64,000 nt of DNA from Apoderus coryli. Lineage: Eukaryota; Arthropoda; Insecta; Coleoptera; Attelabidae. Position numbers and translations under genes: made by a program. This document shows positions 51,420 to 63,362 of this stretch, piece after piece; within the stretch, counting starts at the first letter, position 1; each line of letters opens with the position of its first letter. The stretch is from positions 36,409,715-36,473,714 of the forward strand of contig OU452200.1 of assembly GCA_911728435.2 (NCBI GenBank). The letters are read 5' to 3'. Below the pieces are notes generated by a model. The model did not search any database and was not told the origin of the DNA. It saw nothing but the letters and a program-made list of their open reading frames with translations.

Positions 51420-51868
51420 CATTTTTTTCATGTTTTTATTGTAACATACCTCAGATTTTGATTGATTATTAGATTATATTAATTAACAAATATGCCTATG
51501 ATAACTTGCCCATCGAAAGGTGGCTATTTTTTATTGAATTATTAATTTTAATCAATTTTTTTTCATCACCTTCACTCTTTCGATGACCGAATAAATTTCA
51601 TAAAAAAAACTATTGTTTTTGATGACAATTCAGTTTGTACTTTGAAATTGGCTTTCTGTAAAAAATAAAACTTTAACGATGGTGATTTTCAGTTAACCAC
51701 AGAATCGTTAAATTCTGTTGGCTATCACTCTACATGTTACAATAAAGTTACAGTTTACAAAGAAAAATTTGAAAATTTCGACAAAAATTATGGAGTACCT
51801 AAGTGAAAATTTTTGTTAATATTAAAAATTTACAATTGGCACGGATTTTATTAAAAGAATAATTGATA
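51420..51868. other. Unassigned AT-rich spacer
   Basis: No coding or terminal-repeat signal recognised. Confidence 0.35.
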
Positions 51869-51871
51869 TAA

Positions 51872-52368
51872 AAAAAATGAATTTAATAGATCTCTCTATA
51901 AGTCTCTTTTCAACCATTCATGTTTCGCAGCACCAGTTTCCATCCTCAGTGATTAGTAAATTACCAATTATTGTAAATTACCCATTATTTTATATAATAA
52001 TACCTAAAGCTATTAGTTTTTAAGATATTTTCATTTAAACAAAAAAATATTAGAAAGTTTGGACTTTACGTGATCATTTTGCATAGGTATACCTAATTTC
52101 ATTTTTTTGATTGATTGATTGAAAAAAAATGAATGTAATAGATCTCTCTATAAGTCTCTTTTCAACCATTCATGTTTCGCAGCCCCAGTTTCCATCCTCA
52201 GTGATTAGTAAATTACCAATTATTGTAAATTACCCATTATTTTATATAATAATACCTAAAGCTATTAGTTTTTAAGATATTTTCATTTAAACAAAAAAAT
52301 ATTAGAAAATTTGGACTTTACGTGATCATTTTGCATAGGTATACCTAATTTCATTTTTTTGATATTTT
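51872..52368. repeat. 251-bp tandem duplication
   Basis: Unit 51872-52122 is repeated at 52123-52368. Three differences were noticed (GAATTTAAT/GAATGTAAT, AGCACCAG/AGCCCCAG, GAAAGTTT/GAAAATTT). The junction contains TTGATTGATTGATTG. Confidence 0.85.
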
Positions 52369-52554
52369 TTATTGAAAACATTACACAAAATCACCAAAAT
52401 AATATTTTTAAAATTCAACCTAATAGTTATTTATTTATCATAATCGTAATCAAAACCGGTATAATAATTGCAATATTTATCAACTAAATTAACGGATTTG
52501 ATCGAATAACAGTAACATTTAATCATTAGCTATTTATTTCAAAAGTGTATTCTA

Positions 52555-54366
52555 CACAGAGAAAAATCTATCATATCATGAACCATATGCACATTCAATC
52601 AATGATAGCATATATTCCGTATTCCACAATCAAAGCTACATTTCTTTCAATTATACTTATATGATTAATTGCGAAATATATGACTTTATTGCTTTAAGTA
52701 TAAGAATTAATTGACTTCCAATCAAATGCCTCAATTATAAGAATATATTGAAGTTAAATAAAGAATATTGATTGGACTAAGTGTCACTATCGTTGATAGA
52801 ACATTTATTGCTTTTTAAGGGGAATACAGAAATTATAGACAGAATATATTTTGGTATTGAAATAATTGTTTTGTCATTTTAAATCAATTTTATATATAAT
52901 CCTGGAGAGAAATTAATTACTTAATTTAATAAAACTATCACGTTAACTAATTGTATGAAATAAAAGAAAGTTTTTATTCAAAAACAGTTTTATTAATTCT
53001 ATAATACACTGTATTGTAATAAAAAAAATATTACTCTATAATCACAGTACAAAAAATAAACAATACATTAAAAGATGTATGTCATTCTAATACATGAACA
53101 TTGAACATGTACGACTAACAAAATATTAAACCAAATATCGTATTTGTGCTTTTTTACCATATCTTCATAGTGTCCCACTCCCACTCGGTACTTTGTATAC
53201 TGTATACCTGCATCGTGTTAAAACAGGATATTTTGAATTTTGAGGTTATCTGAGGTTGCAAAAATGTATTCCATGCTGCCATGCTATACTGGTTAATGTG
53301 AAATACAAAGCTTAATATTCATAACTTTTGAATGGAACACCCTGAATAGTTTTGTTAAAACGTTTTTATTATGCATTATAGGTACCTCTTAAATCATTTG
53401 TTGGCTAGACCGATCTTTAATAGTATTGTTCGAAAAGCTTACACAAAATAATTTATAGTAAAAAACTTATGATTAGATATACTTAATTATGAGTAAAACT
53501 TACCGGAGAATATTGGAATTAGTTTGTCCAATTCTGAGGCGTTTAAGAAGTCTTCCATAATATATTATTGCAGATTATAGAACTTAACTATATAGACACG
53601 CGCTGCCGGCACACAAATAGAATAAATATATAAATGTAACATAACCTATTGTTTTAAGCTTTGCTAGTGACTAGGGAGTTCCGAAATTTCCCGATACATC
53701 AGCCCGAAATCTACGTTTTTATATCAATGGTTTTGAATTCGTTTTATTATGATATCGGCGTATGAAAGCATTTTTTTTTAAGTCAAAAACTAATATTTAC
53801 GAAGTGGGGTAGGTAGTACGAAAATCCAGTTTTTATTTAATTTATATACTTAAATTCGATACATGCATGAGTGCAAAATGTTGGATACTCGACGTTTTGT
53901 GTTTCGATATATCGATGAATTTAGCCCGGCCCAATAATAAGTTAAGGTTGTCCCAACAATAAGAAGTATTGACTTAATATTATTTAGTTTATTTAAATAG
54001 TAGAATATGATAGCGAGTAAAATTTGATTTTGTTAATTCAATGATATATATCTAATAATCCGAGTAGAGAAATAATATTCTTCCAATGCTTTTTCTTGCT
54101 TATCGTAATATAACAATATTTGAAATAATACAATTGCAATATTAGTTGCCAATTATTACTGTAATCATTGAAAGAAAAAAAATATCTGTTTTGTGCCTAA
54201 CATATATGAAATTGAATTTCAATAATATCTGGAATGTCGGATTAAGTATATATTTAATGTTGGCCGAATTGTAATCTAATGAATTAAGTATTACTGTCAT
54301 TAAACCAAAATAGAGGCAATCAAACATATCGCTAATATTGATATTACAGTAAGATTTTTTTCTGTG
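52555..54366. mobile_element. 1.8-kb TA-flanked insertion with short TIRs
   Basis: TIRs are CACAGAGAAAAATCT at 52555 and, inverted, CACAGAAAAAAATCT at 54366. TA precedes and follows. The related element at 5924-8674 has the empty site (TTAATAGAATACAC in its orientation), so removal of 1812 bp plus one TA restores the sequence exactly. The interior is AT-rich, with no transposase ORF (longest 61 codons). Superfamily is inferred from the TA target. Confidence 0.8.
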
Positions 54367-54482
54367 TATTAAGTCCCTACCTATAACAATTAGTTTATTA
54401 ATAATTACTAAATTAAATTTTGTTTGAAATAAATTTTTTCAAAAATTAGTTAATAGATATGATTTGGATATAGGGAGAATGT

Positions 54483-54860
54483 ATGCAAAATGTTTTACTT
54501 GCGCAAAGAATTTACCAAGAAAGATATCCTGCTCGAAGGCAACCAGAAAAGATAAAAATGGAAAGGTTACTTAAAATGCCCGAAAAAAACTAGGACCAAA
54601 ACTGTTTTGAATGATGAAAATTAATTGAATGTAATTGTTAAAAGTGGTAGAAAATCCACATACCTGCACGCCTGAAATTGCTCTGGAACAATCGGTAAGC
54701 CAAAGCTCAGTCAAAAGAATTCTACATAAAAACAAAATGACGATGACTATCTCCGGCGAATTATGTTCTGCCAATGGGCAAAACAACAAATTCACAATCA
54801 GGTAGATTTTTTTGACTTTGTGTTGTTTGGAGATGAAGCCACATTTCATAAATGAAAATA
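54483..54860 (+). pseudogene. Transposase N-terminal half, second copy
   Basis: MQNVLLAQRIYQERYPARR, NPHTCTPEIALEQSVSQSS and, in another frame, DFFDFVLFGDEATFHK. It corresponds to 6492-6872 block for block, with further small deletions (for example after MERLLK). It ends at the same point past the first catalytic aspartate. Confidence 0.75.
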
Positions 54861-54885
54861 TCTTAAATTTTAATATGATTATAAT

Positions 54886-54941
54886 CAATTTCATTGGTTT
54901 AGACTTGACATTATAATGTCAAGTCTAAACCAATGAAATTG
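54886..54941. repeat. 56-bp perfect palindrome
   Basis: The 28-bp arm CAATTTCATTGGTTTAGACT plus TGACATTA is followed at once by its exact complement, with no loop. It marks where the element's two arms meet head to head. Confidence 0.95.
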
Positions 54942-55139
54942 TGGAATAATAAATAGGGCTTTCCATTTAAAAAAACGTAAGTTTGGTTCACCCTGATGAG
55001 ATGAGCCACCCTGTACAAATAACAATAATTTTAAAATACGTACTTTATGACTGCCTACACACTGGCTGCTTAGTTTTGCGTGAAATTTTTGGTCTTTGAG
55101 GTAATATCGAACTTCGACGCACTAATAACTCACACTATA

Positions 55140-55735
55140 TATACATTAATAATTTGAAAACATTCTCCATATCTGAAGAGGAGTGCTCTTTATTAGTAGT
55201 AGAGTTAGACGTTTTTATTTACTTTACTTTTAAAATACAGGATACTTTTATACAAATGAACATACAATTGTTAATATACATAAAGGATTTTTAAAATATC
55301 GTAGAACATGTATTGTTATGAAAAGTTAAAAGGGTGCGCCTATGGACGGCTACGGTTGGTATTGTCATTACAAACGGATAGCGAGTTGTTGTTTTTTATA
55401 TCACTTTAAACTAACTTTAGAAACACTATACATTATTGTAAGTTACAATAAGATCGGGGCTCTAAGAACGACTAAATTTTCGCTATCAACTGGTTATAAA
55501 ATAATCCTGCAAAAAAAAATTATTAAATCTGATAAAAAATTTGTCAACCAGAGGTAAATGTTCCAAGATTTCCTTTCAAAATTCCATAAAATATTTAAAT
55601 ATCCTTCACAAAAACTAGCTTATTTGCTATTCCCAATGCATATCCAAATTTTAACGTTTCATGAATTATTCCTTTTGAGTGTAGCTCTTATAATTTTCAG
55701 CTAATTCGCATATTCCTAAATTTCACTGCGCCCTA
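55140..55735. other. Unassigned AT-rich spacer
   Basis: No gene recognised. The 71-codon ORF at 55342 has no motif. Confidence 0.35.
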
Positions 55736-55738
55736 TTA

Positions 55739-56189
55739 TAATCCAGTAGTTTGGGAAGTGAATATTCGATTGAGTTATAATATTGTTAGTTTCATTTGGA
55801 AATTTATTTTTATATTACATAATAGACAATAAATAAAATATCAAATTTTATGATGCTCCCCATAACATCCACCCAGGCGATAATAGAGTAAAATTCACGA
55901 TCAGTATCGATTGGCAATTTAAATGGGAAATTATTGCGCACTCATATATTATTACTCACATGCATGTATGTTCCTGTTTAGTTTTACAAAATAATGGAAA
56001 TTATTTAAATAAAATGTTTTCTCTATTTCATTTTTATACAGTGCCGGTAAGAAGTCCGGAAAATAGAAAACTTATTATAATTGTATTTTTTAGCCTCTGT
56101 ACATTTTACCTAGTGTAATTTATCCTGCTTTTAGCAGACTATAATCGGACGAATGCACCACAATATTCACTTCCCAAACTACTGGATTA
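55739..56189. mobile_element. 451-bp MITE with 28-bp TIRs
   Basis: TAATCCAGTAGTTTGGGAAG plus TGAATATT at the left is exactly inverted at the right (56162-56189). TA flanks both sides (55737-55738, 56190-56191). The interior is non-coding. This fits a Tc1/mariner-type MITE. Confidence 0.8.
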
Positions 56190-56450
56190 TACACACGATT
56201 AGTTGAATGAGGTATTACGAAATTAATCCCAGCCTGGGACTCCCTCAAACTTATGCACCACAATTTAGCTCATTTGGGTAAAGCGGTTAGGCGCTATCGT
56301 GGAAGAATACCTAACCTAACAATAAATGAAGATAATATTGAAACCACGTGGAGACAGATTAAAACATCCGTAGTAGAAGTTAGTCAAGCTCAGCTGAAAA
56401 GCAACAGAACCAAAAATAAAGTTTGAATCACCGATGACATCCTGAAATTA

Positions 56451-57980
56451 ATGGACCACTGTAGATCATATAAAAATAAAGATATTGCCAGATACAAAGA
56501 AGTGCAAAAAGAAGTGAGGGCTAAGATTAGACAAGCGAAAGAAGAGTGGTTAACCGGACAGTGCAATGAAATAGAGCAGCTAGAAGCTAAACATGACACT
56601 TTTAATGTGCACAAAAGAATCAAACAGCTAACTGGAAAATACAAAAAGAACAACAACAGCACTCTCATGAATGAGCGACAGCAAATTCTTAGTAGCACAG
56701 AAGAACAACTACTGGAATGGAAACAATATATTGAAAATATCTTTGTGGATGGTAGGAGTTTTTCGCATAATATTACCCTGGATGACGGAATGGATATCAC
56801 CAAGGCGGAACTCATACACGCTATATCGGGTGCAAAAAATGGGAAAGCACCAGGACCAGATGGAATACAAACAGAGGTTTTAAAAACGTTGAAGGAAGAT
56901 AGGACTCTTACACTTCTATTAAGCTTGCTCAACTGCATATACAAGACCGGAGTAATCCCTAAAGCCTGGCTCAAGTCAACCTTCGTTGCTATACCAAAGA
57001 AGGCTAATTGTAAATACTGTAAAGATTACAGAACAATCAGTTTAATGAGCCATGTATTAAAGTTGTTCCTGAAAATCGTTCATTCCAGAATATACAGCAA
57101 GTGTGAGGAAAACATTGGCAGGTCTCAGTTTGGTTTTAAAAGCGGTTTCGGTACAAGGGAGGCGCTGTTTAGCGTCCAGGTTCTCTTACAACGATGCCGG
57201 GACGTAAACGTAGATGTATATGCCTGTTTCGTAGACTACGAGAAGGCATTCGACACTGTTCAACACGATAAATTAATAGCTATACTGAACGATATAGGTC
57301 TGGACGGACGGGACGTTCGGATAATAGCCAACTTGTACTGGAATCAGACAGCTGACAGTAGAATTAACGGCCAGACATCTGAAGAAGTGCCCATTATGAG
57401 AGGCGTTAGACAAGGCTGTGTGCTCTCCCCCCTTCTGTTCAACTTATATGCAGAAAAAATTTTCAGAGAAGCCGTCGAAGACAGAACAGAGGGCATAATT
57501 GCTAATGGAGTGGTCATCAACAATCTAAGATATGCGGACGACACGGTCCTACTAGCAACAGATAAAGATGATCTACAGATACTGTTATCAGCGGTAACAG
57601 GCCGCAGCCAACAAATGGGTCTACGATTTAATATAAAGACCAAATGGATGGTTGTCAGCAAAAACAAAAATATAGCTGACAACTTATCAGATATTGGCAT
57701 AAATGGAGAAATAGTGGAAAGAGTACAAAAATACAAATACCTGGGCTGCTGGATGAATGAAGAATGGGATCTAACTCAAGAAATCAAAAGCAGAATAGAG
57801 CAAGCGAGAACATCATTTAAGAACATGCAGAAAATGTTAACCAACAGAGCTCTAAGAATACGCGTATTGCGTTGCTATGTCTTCAGCATATTGTTCTATG
57901 GATGGAAGCATGGACCCTCACTGAGGCAATGTGTAGGAGGATTGAGGCTTTCGAAATGTAGGCTTACCGAAGAATGCTGA
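56451..57980 (+). pseudogene. RTE-like reverse transcriptase
   Basis: 509 codons open. Residues ~1-120 form a basic linker (KQLTGKYKKNNNSTLMNERQ). Then GAKNGKAPGPDGIQTEVLK (RT motif 0/1), PKKANCKYCKDYRTISLMSH, GRSQFGFKSGFGTREALFS (motif 2), CFVDYEKAFDTVQHDKL (motif A), MRGVRQGCVLSPLLFNLY (motif B), NNLRYADDTVLLATDKDDL (motif C, YADD) and YKYLGCWMNEEWDLTQEI (motif E region). All catalytic residues are intact. Similarity continues upstream past a TGA at 56425-56427. It breaks near 57915, where the residues no longer fit and the C-terminus moves frame. The listed Met is internal. Confidence 0.88.
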
Positions 57981-58302
57981 AGATATCATGGATGGACAGA
58001 GTGACGAATGAAGCGGTTCTACAGCGTATGAATAAAGAAAGAGAGGTGCTTAATACCATAAAAAAGAAAAAAGCTGGAGTACTTTGCCCACGTAATGAGA
58101 AATCCGAAATATCAATTGCTTCATATAGTCATTCAAGGAAAAATAGAGGGAAAGCGTGGTCTTGGTCGCCGAAGAACATCGTGGCTCAGGAATCTTCGCC
58201 AGTGGTATGGAGTAAGCACTACGACACTGTTTAGGTCTGCTGTGGACAAAGTGAAGATCATGCGACTGATCGCCAATGTTCTGGGAGGACACGGCACTTG
58301 AA
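57925..58302 (+). pseudogene. RTE-like LINE C-terminus, shifted frames
   Basis: Continues as RRIEAFEMWAYRRMLKISW, MDRVTNEAVLQRMNKEREVL, then after another shift in an A-rich run LEYFAHVMRNPKYQLLHIVI, QGKIEGKRGLGRRRTSWLRN, LRQWYGVSTTTLFRSAVDKV and ANVLGGHGT before TGA at 58300. This is the conserved tail also seen at 25660-25761, 34792 and 35952. Two frameshifts separate it from the RT. Confidence 0.8.
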
Positions 58303-58577
58303 GAAGAAGAAGAAGTGGAAGAATACATACAGACACACACACAGACAGACAGTCAGACAGACTTCCATCTGGAAATGGTTTTAATCGTCTCAAGGAACTT
58401 CAAAATATATCCGTCTTTATCTCAATTTTTTTTTAGCGCGTTCACAATTCTTTCCCTGTGCGGGAAAGTAAAACACACAGTCTATCTTCACTTGTAATGT
58501 CAAAACGTTCTGAGTACGTATAACCTCAAAAATATCCAACTTTACGATAGAGCTGTCAGTTGCCAGATTGCAACACC

Positions 58578-58613
58578 AGGGTTGCCAAATCCCGAAATAT
58601 AAAAGGCAACCCT
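58578..58613 (+). repeat. 36-bp mariner end-to-end remnant
   Basis: AGGGTTGCC, then AAATCCCGAAATATAAAA, then GGCAACCCT. The right part matches the 3' end of the mariner at 1770-2749; the left 9 bp is its inverted outer end. It looks like a mariner deleted down to its termini. Confidence 0.65.
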
Positions 58614-58619
58614 CGTATA

Positions 58620-61380
58620 GGTGCAAAAGTATAAAAACAACAAAGTTTTACCTATAAAACTGTATATTCGTAGTGAATATACCTGGAGACCAAAATAAAA
58701 ATTCTCATTATAGAGTAAATATTGCAATTAGTAAAACGATAATAATTACAATGTGTATAAATGTTAACTGTTTTAATTCTCGTTCCCCAACCCAATGTGA
58801 AGAATATTTAAAATAATTTCTACAAACTTTTATATAATCCCAATATACCAAAAAACTATTCCCAATAAAACTGTTGCATATTCCCATTAGAATAGTTTCA
58901 TTAACTGGAATAAAGCAACCTACTGTTCGCAGAATAGAGGCACAGCAGATAAAATTAAAACGCACTTGTAAACTTTTTCATTTCACAAATTCCTGTTTAC
59001 CCAACGGCTCATGAAAATTTAAAGTACGATTAAAACTTTCAGTCGAAAGAAACAAAACAAACACACTCTCTTTCTCTCTGATGGCTGAAGCCAATCCGGT
59101 TTGAATTTCGGAATTTGCCAAATAAGTTGGACGTAAACAAAAACTAAAAAGTTTCCAGTTTTGTTCATTTGGTCTCTGTCTCTTTTTCTGTATCTCCCTT
59201 GTGACGAAGATTTTACATCATACAAGGGCATTCAAAAATACCGTGAAATTTATTTCAGCTGAAACCACTTTTATACAGTGTGTCCACGGGTAGAGTTTGG
59301 AAGAGGAAAACTTTTTTATTTGTAGATTTAGAAGAAAAAGTCATTCTTTATAGAAACGTCTGCTTGTATCGAAACTACAATTTCGAATACCAAATTTACG
59401 ATTACTATACAGCGTATATCAAAAATAACATTTTTATGGATTTTGATTTTTATCGGATTAAGCATGCCTTTTGATCGTCATTGTATAGCTGTTTCTAACA
59501 TTATTCTCTTTCGGTTGTGTTCAGTATTGTATAATAAGTAGGAATAGATAGAGAAGTAAAAAAGAAAGTTGTCGGGAAAGTTTACTTAATAAAATAACAG
59601 AAGGAAAAGAAAATACTGGTAGAGAATCAAAATATGGGAAACTGTTAAAAGTATTTGAATATTTTTTGTGTATATTCTTCTGGTTTAAACATCTCAAGAA
59701 CTTTCACTGTGATTTGTAATACTCACATGAAATAAATTTGAGCCAAACCATGAACAGAAAAATATTTTAACGATTGAAAAACAGCGAGTTTTCGAAATTA
59801 CTTGGCCCAATTTATTATTATTTATTTGATTCAAATAACGGTGGACTTGTTTCAATTAACCAGGAATTAACTTTAATCTGTTATTTAAATTAAATAAATA
59901 TTTATTTCTGCCAAAGCACCCCAGGCCAAATAAATATTTTTTAAAAATCAAATAACTCTATTTATTTCCGGACAAACACTGTTTATTCGAGTCAAATAAA
60001 TTTTGTTTGAGTTAAACAAATAAAAGCCAAATAATTATTTATTAGGGTTCATTTTTAGAATTTTTTCAGTTATGTGTAATTTGGGAATATTTTTATATTT
60101 AAAACACAAATTCATCCATTAAAATAATACGTTATCACTGAGGCAATAGAAAAACTTTATGATTATTTTTAAAATCGTGAGGCCGCACAATTTTAAATCT
60201 GGCTGAATGTTAGTCAAGTCACGATATACCTGCCGCAATGGTTTCAAATAATAAAAAGCCAAGACCAAGAAGCACCGAGAAGTAATCACAATAAATGTAG
60301 AAAAATGTCTTCCAGACGAGACATACACACACAAAAAAGTGTATAAAAAGAAAACAGATGGCAAACAATCCATGCATAAGTCCCAAGAGAAATACGAAAT
60401 GGTTTCATATCTACAATGTTTGTATATCCTTGTGTTGTAACAATAACATGCCATATACGGGTATTATTATTGCATACTATTGCATTATACAACCCCCAGT
60501 CACAGCCATAAAAATTGTAGTTTCGGTTAGAGGAGAGAGGCCCATTGTAATAATGTGGTTAGCTTTTCTGGGGGAAATGACCAGGCTCCAACCGAGGATT
60601 ATCTCTGCACATAACGTGGAAAAAGAGGACCAGATTTTCACAAAACTAGAAGTTATTTTTATATGGATATACCTATACAATTTTTAGCATTTTCGACGCT
60701 CTCGTAAAAACTGGTTGATATCAGGCTTTTTTACGCAAACTATACAAGCAAAAGCAAGGCTTAGTTTCACACATTTTTTTCCAAACTCCTATGGTTGCTG
60801 GTCTCGGCTCGCACCTTGCCCAAGAAATTCCATAGTCGTCCGGGAATGTGTTCATTTTAATAATAATATAATAATAAACGTCTTTATTAGGCAAAGTCTA
60901 GCACAATGGCCATTTAAAAATAATTACATTAAAACAACGTCTGCTCCACAAAGACTGACATATTATGTCAAATATACTAAATGGATACTTCGTTAGATAT
61001 TTAAAAATAAATTAAATTATAAACCAAAAAAAATAACAAAAATAATATTTTTTTTTTATAGGTAAGGATCCGTTTATATGTATTGTTCAAAAGTTTTGAT
61101 GGATTTATGGATCCTCTGTGAATGAAACTATTTTTTTTTTAAATTGCCAACGTTTCGCAAACTTTTATTTGCTTCCTCTAGCTCTGCAAAGAAGATTTAA
61201 GTATTTTTTTTCTCATGTATAACTTTTTCGTAAATACATTTTTTTAGTAGATTTTAAAAAAAAAACTAACTATTCAGGAGATCGACACAACCAAAATTTT
61301 GAAAATTTTTCATGCAGTCCTTCATTTCATGACCCCTGGATCCTAAAAAGGATCTCAGTTCAAAAGTTTATATATCTATA
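58620..61380. other. Unassigned region
   Basis: No coding similarity. 59820-60045 is rich in CAAATAAA-type repeats. A possible LINE tail is at 60868-60990. A hairpin plus GAAACG motif on the minus strand lies at 61151-61172. Confidence 0.35.
60866..60990 (-). repeat. Possible LINE 3' tail
   Basis: On the minus strand it reads GCCTAATAAAGACGTTTATT then ATATTATTATT, resembling the AATAAA plus ATT tail of other LINEs here. No coding part is recognised. Confidence 0.35.
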
Positions 61381-61386
61381 TATATA

Positions 61387-62934
61387 CACTGCTCAAAAAA
61401 ATTAAAGGAACACTTTTGTATAACCCTGTAACTTATTAAGTGATAGTTATATACAGATGACCATTTAGATTCTGAAAGACACATATTTTCTTGTAATAAA
61501 CCGATTAGTAGAACTTTCAACTAATCCTTTATTTGTAAACTAAGATCAACATTTAAAAAAAAGTGCCAATAACAAAATGAAAAGAAAACATTTTTCAAAT
61601 GGCAATGTTCCGCTATCTGAGAACCAATGTGTTTTAGTATCGCGTGTGCCCTCCAGCAGCACGAATGACTATTTGGCATACTTCTCACAAGACTTCCTGT
61701 GATATACTGTCCCACGCTTCGATTAGGGCTTCTGTTAATTGGTGAAGGGTTTGAAGTGGATTTCGACGACGTCGAACACGTCTGTCCAATATATCCCATA
61801 AGGGTTCCATTGGATTGACGTCAGGGCTTATCGCTGGCCAATCCATTTTACGAATTTCATGATCGTTAAGAAAATCTATAGTAGTCGCAGCAGTATGAGG
61901 CCTTGCATTATCCTGCATGAAAAGAAAATCAAGGCCTATACCATATGGTGCAGGAATAACCTGATCTAACAGACTGATATCCATATATCTTGCAGCTGTA
62001 ACACTTTCCAGTATCACTACAAGATCGGTTTTTGCGTCCAAACTTATTCCACCTCAGACCATTATCGAACCATCTCCAAATCTGGATACTTCTTGTTCAG
62101 CAGCAGTGGATTATCGTTCATTCGGACGTCTATACACACGCAATCGGTCATCACAACGGGTGAGATGAAATCTTGATGCGTCCGTAAAAAGTACTAGCCT
62201 CGATTGTCGAAGTTTCCATCCCAAATGTTCACGAGCAAAGTTTAATCGCATAGTTTTATGATGTCGAGTTAAAACAGGTTTTCGTACCGGCCTTCTTGGT
62301 TTTAAATCTCCTTCCCGTCACCTGTTTCTAACAGTCTGGTTAGAAATGGTTACCTGATGAGCCATCCTAAGTGTACTTTGAAGGTCTTTTGCTGTCGGTA
62401 TTCGTTTTCGCAAAGAAGAAACTACTAAATGTCGCTCCTGAATTTGTGAAGTTTTGTGATTCCGACCTTATCCGATTTGTCTTTTATATCATCCAGTCTC
62501 TCTATAGCGATTTTATACACACGTTTGATAACTGACATACTGCGATTAAAATTTCTAGCTACTTGTCGATTTTTTACACCAATTTCAACTAAAGCTATAG
62601 CACAAGTGGCTTCTATCTCGCTAAGATCTCTCATTTTGACAGATAATGAATTCAACAACTACAAACTGTCATGCCGTTGCCCGATGACGCTCTCTAAGCC
62701 TGCCGCGACATAAAACCTAAATGTGAATATTTTCGTAATCACTTTATTTTTTGTACTTGCTGTGGAATATTAAACTTATCTCGAATAAATGAGCATAATC
62801 ACATTTATTTTTTAACAAATCACAAAAATAAAATGTAAATCCATTATGAAAATATAATTTTCATTTGTTAATAACAGCAAGCCAAAAAATTACAGGGTTA
62901 TCCAAAAGTGTTCCTTTAATTTTTTTGAGCAGTG
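61387..62934 (-). mobile_element. Tc1 transposon with intact TIRs, dead transposase
   Basis: The left end CACTGCTCAAAAAAATTAAA plus GGAACACTTTTG is inverted at 62934. TIRs extend about 45 bp with two or three mismatches. TA flanks at 61385-61386 and 62935-62936. The 1548-bp length is normal for Tc1 elements, so it is essentially full length. A minus-strand transposase fills the interior. Confidence 0.9.
61634..62658 (-). pseudogene. Tc1 transposase, degenerate
   Basis: N-terminal part 62658-62425: MRDLSEIEATCAIALVEIG, VKNRQVARNFNRSMSVIKRV, an HTH. The middle (62424-62042) is broken by stops and frame changes; KPVLTRHHKTMRLNFAREHL and LFTDASRFHL can be read, the latter usually TDE. The C-terminal part from 62041 is open: MDAKTDLVVILES, FLFMQDNARPHTAATT (second D) and WPAISPDVNPMEPLWDIL (final E, DD34E type). 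A TGA at 61685-61687 truncates it; QIVIRAAGGHTRY and TAA (61634) lie beyond. Many lesions, so inactive. Confidence 0.88.
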
Positions 62935-62936
62935 TA

Positions 62937-63355
62937 TATATGGGATATAGAAAACTTTGCGGCACGTTCTAGGCCGTATTTTTTGACCAATCGAAACAAA
63001 ATTTGGTTAAAAAATTGGCTTGGTCATGGAATCGCGTGAGTTCGTTGGCGATTGAAATCGGAGAGCTAATTTCAAAATGGCGGCCTGTCAAAGTTTTAAA
63101 AAAAATCATATTTTTTTCATTGTCAATATGACACTTTGGTTATATTTGGCCACTGTCAGAATATTCTATTATTTGTTTATTAATAGTGGGTGTCAGTGGT
63201 AGACTAAGCATAAATAAAAAATATATAAATCGAAAATCTACTTTTCCGACTGGCTGCCATCGGGATTTTTTTTTTATTTATTTCTTGGTTTACCCGAATG
63301 ATAACAATACATGTTACATTATGGGATTGGCAATTATCATAATTAATAGATAACA
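62937..63355. other. Spacer
   Basis: AT-rich. 63260-63355 may be 3' UTR of the LINE that follows on the minus strand. Confidence 0.35.
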
Positions 63356-63362
63356 ATACATA

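Larger units (their letters stand above)
51995..55135 (+). mobile_element. Second member of the long-TIR family, rearranged
   Basis: 52000-52553 and 54367-54860 match, in opposite orientation, the centre of the element at 5924-8674 (for example TTTGCATAGGTATACCTAAT and the transposase 5' half). 54915-55135 matches its right arm, ending GACGCACTAATAACTCACA near TATATA. The left arm is missing, replaced by the duplicated 251-bp unit. A TA-flanked insertion (52555-54366) splits it. Confidence 0.75.
56210..58315 (+). mobile_element. RTE-like LINE, best preserved copy
   Basis: It runs from a linker (LAHLGKAVRRYRGRIPNLTI) through a full RT to the C-terminus, and ends in a GAAGAAGAAG tail at 58302. 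No endonuclease domain is present upstream, so it is 5'-truncated at about the MITE boundary. The copy at 25395-36012 is the same family. Confidence 0.8.

Noticed and set aside
56390..56974. 194-codon minus-strand ORF with Ser/Leu-rich sequence
   Set aside because: Antisense shadow of the RTE-like RT, which has the clear motifs.
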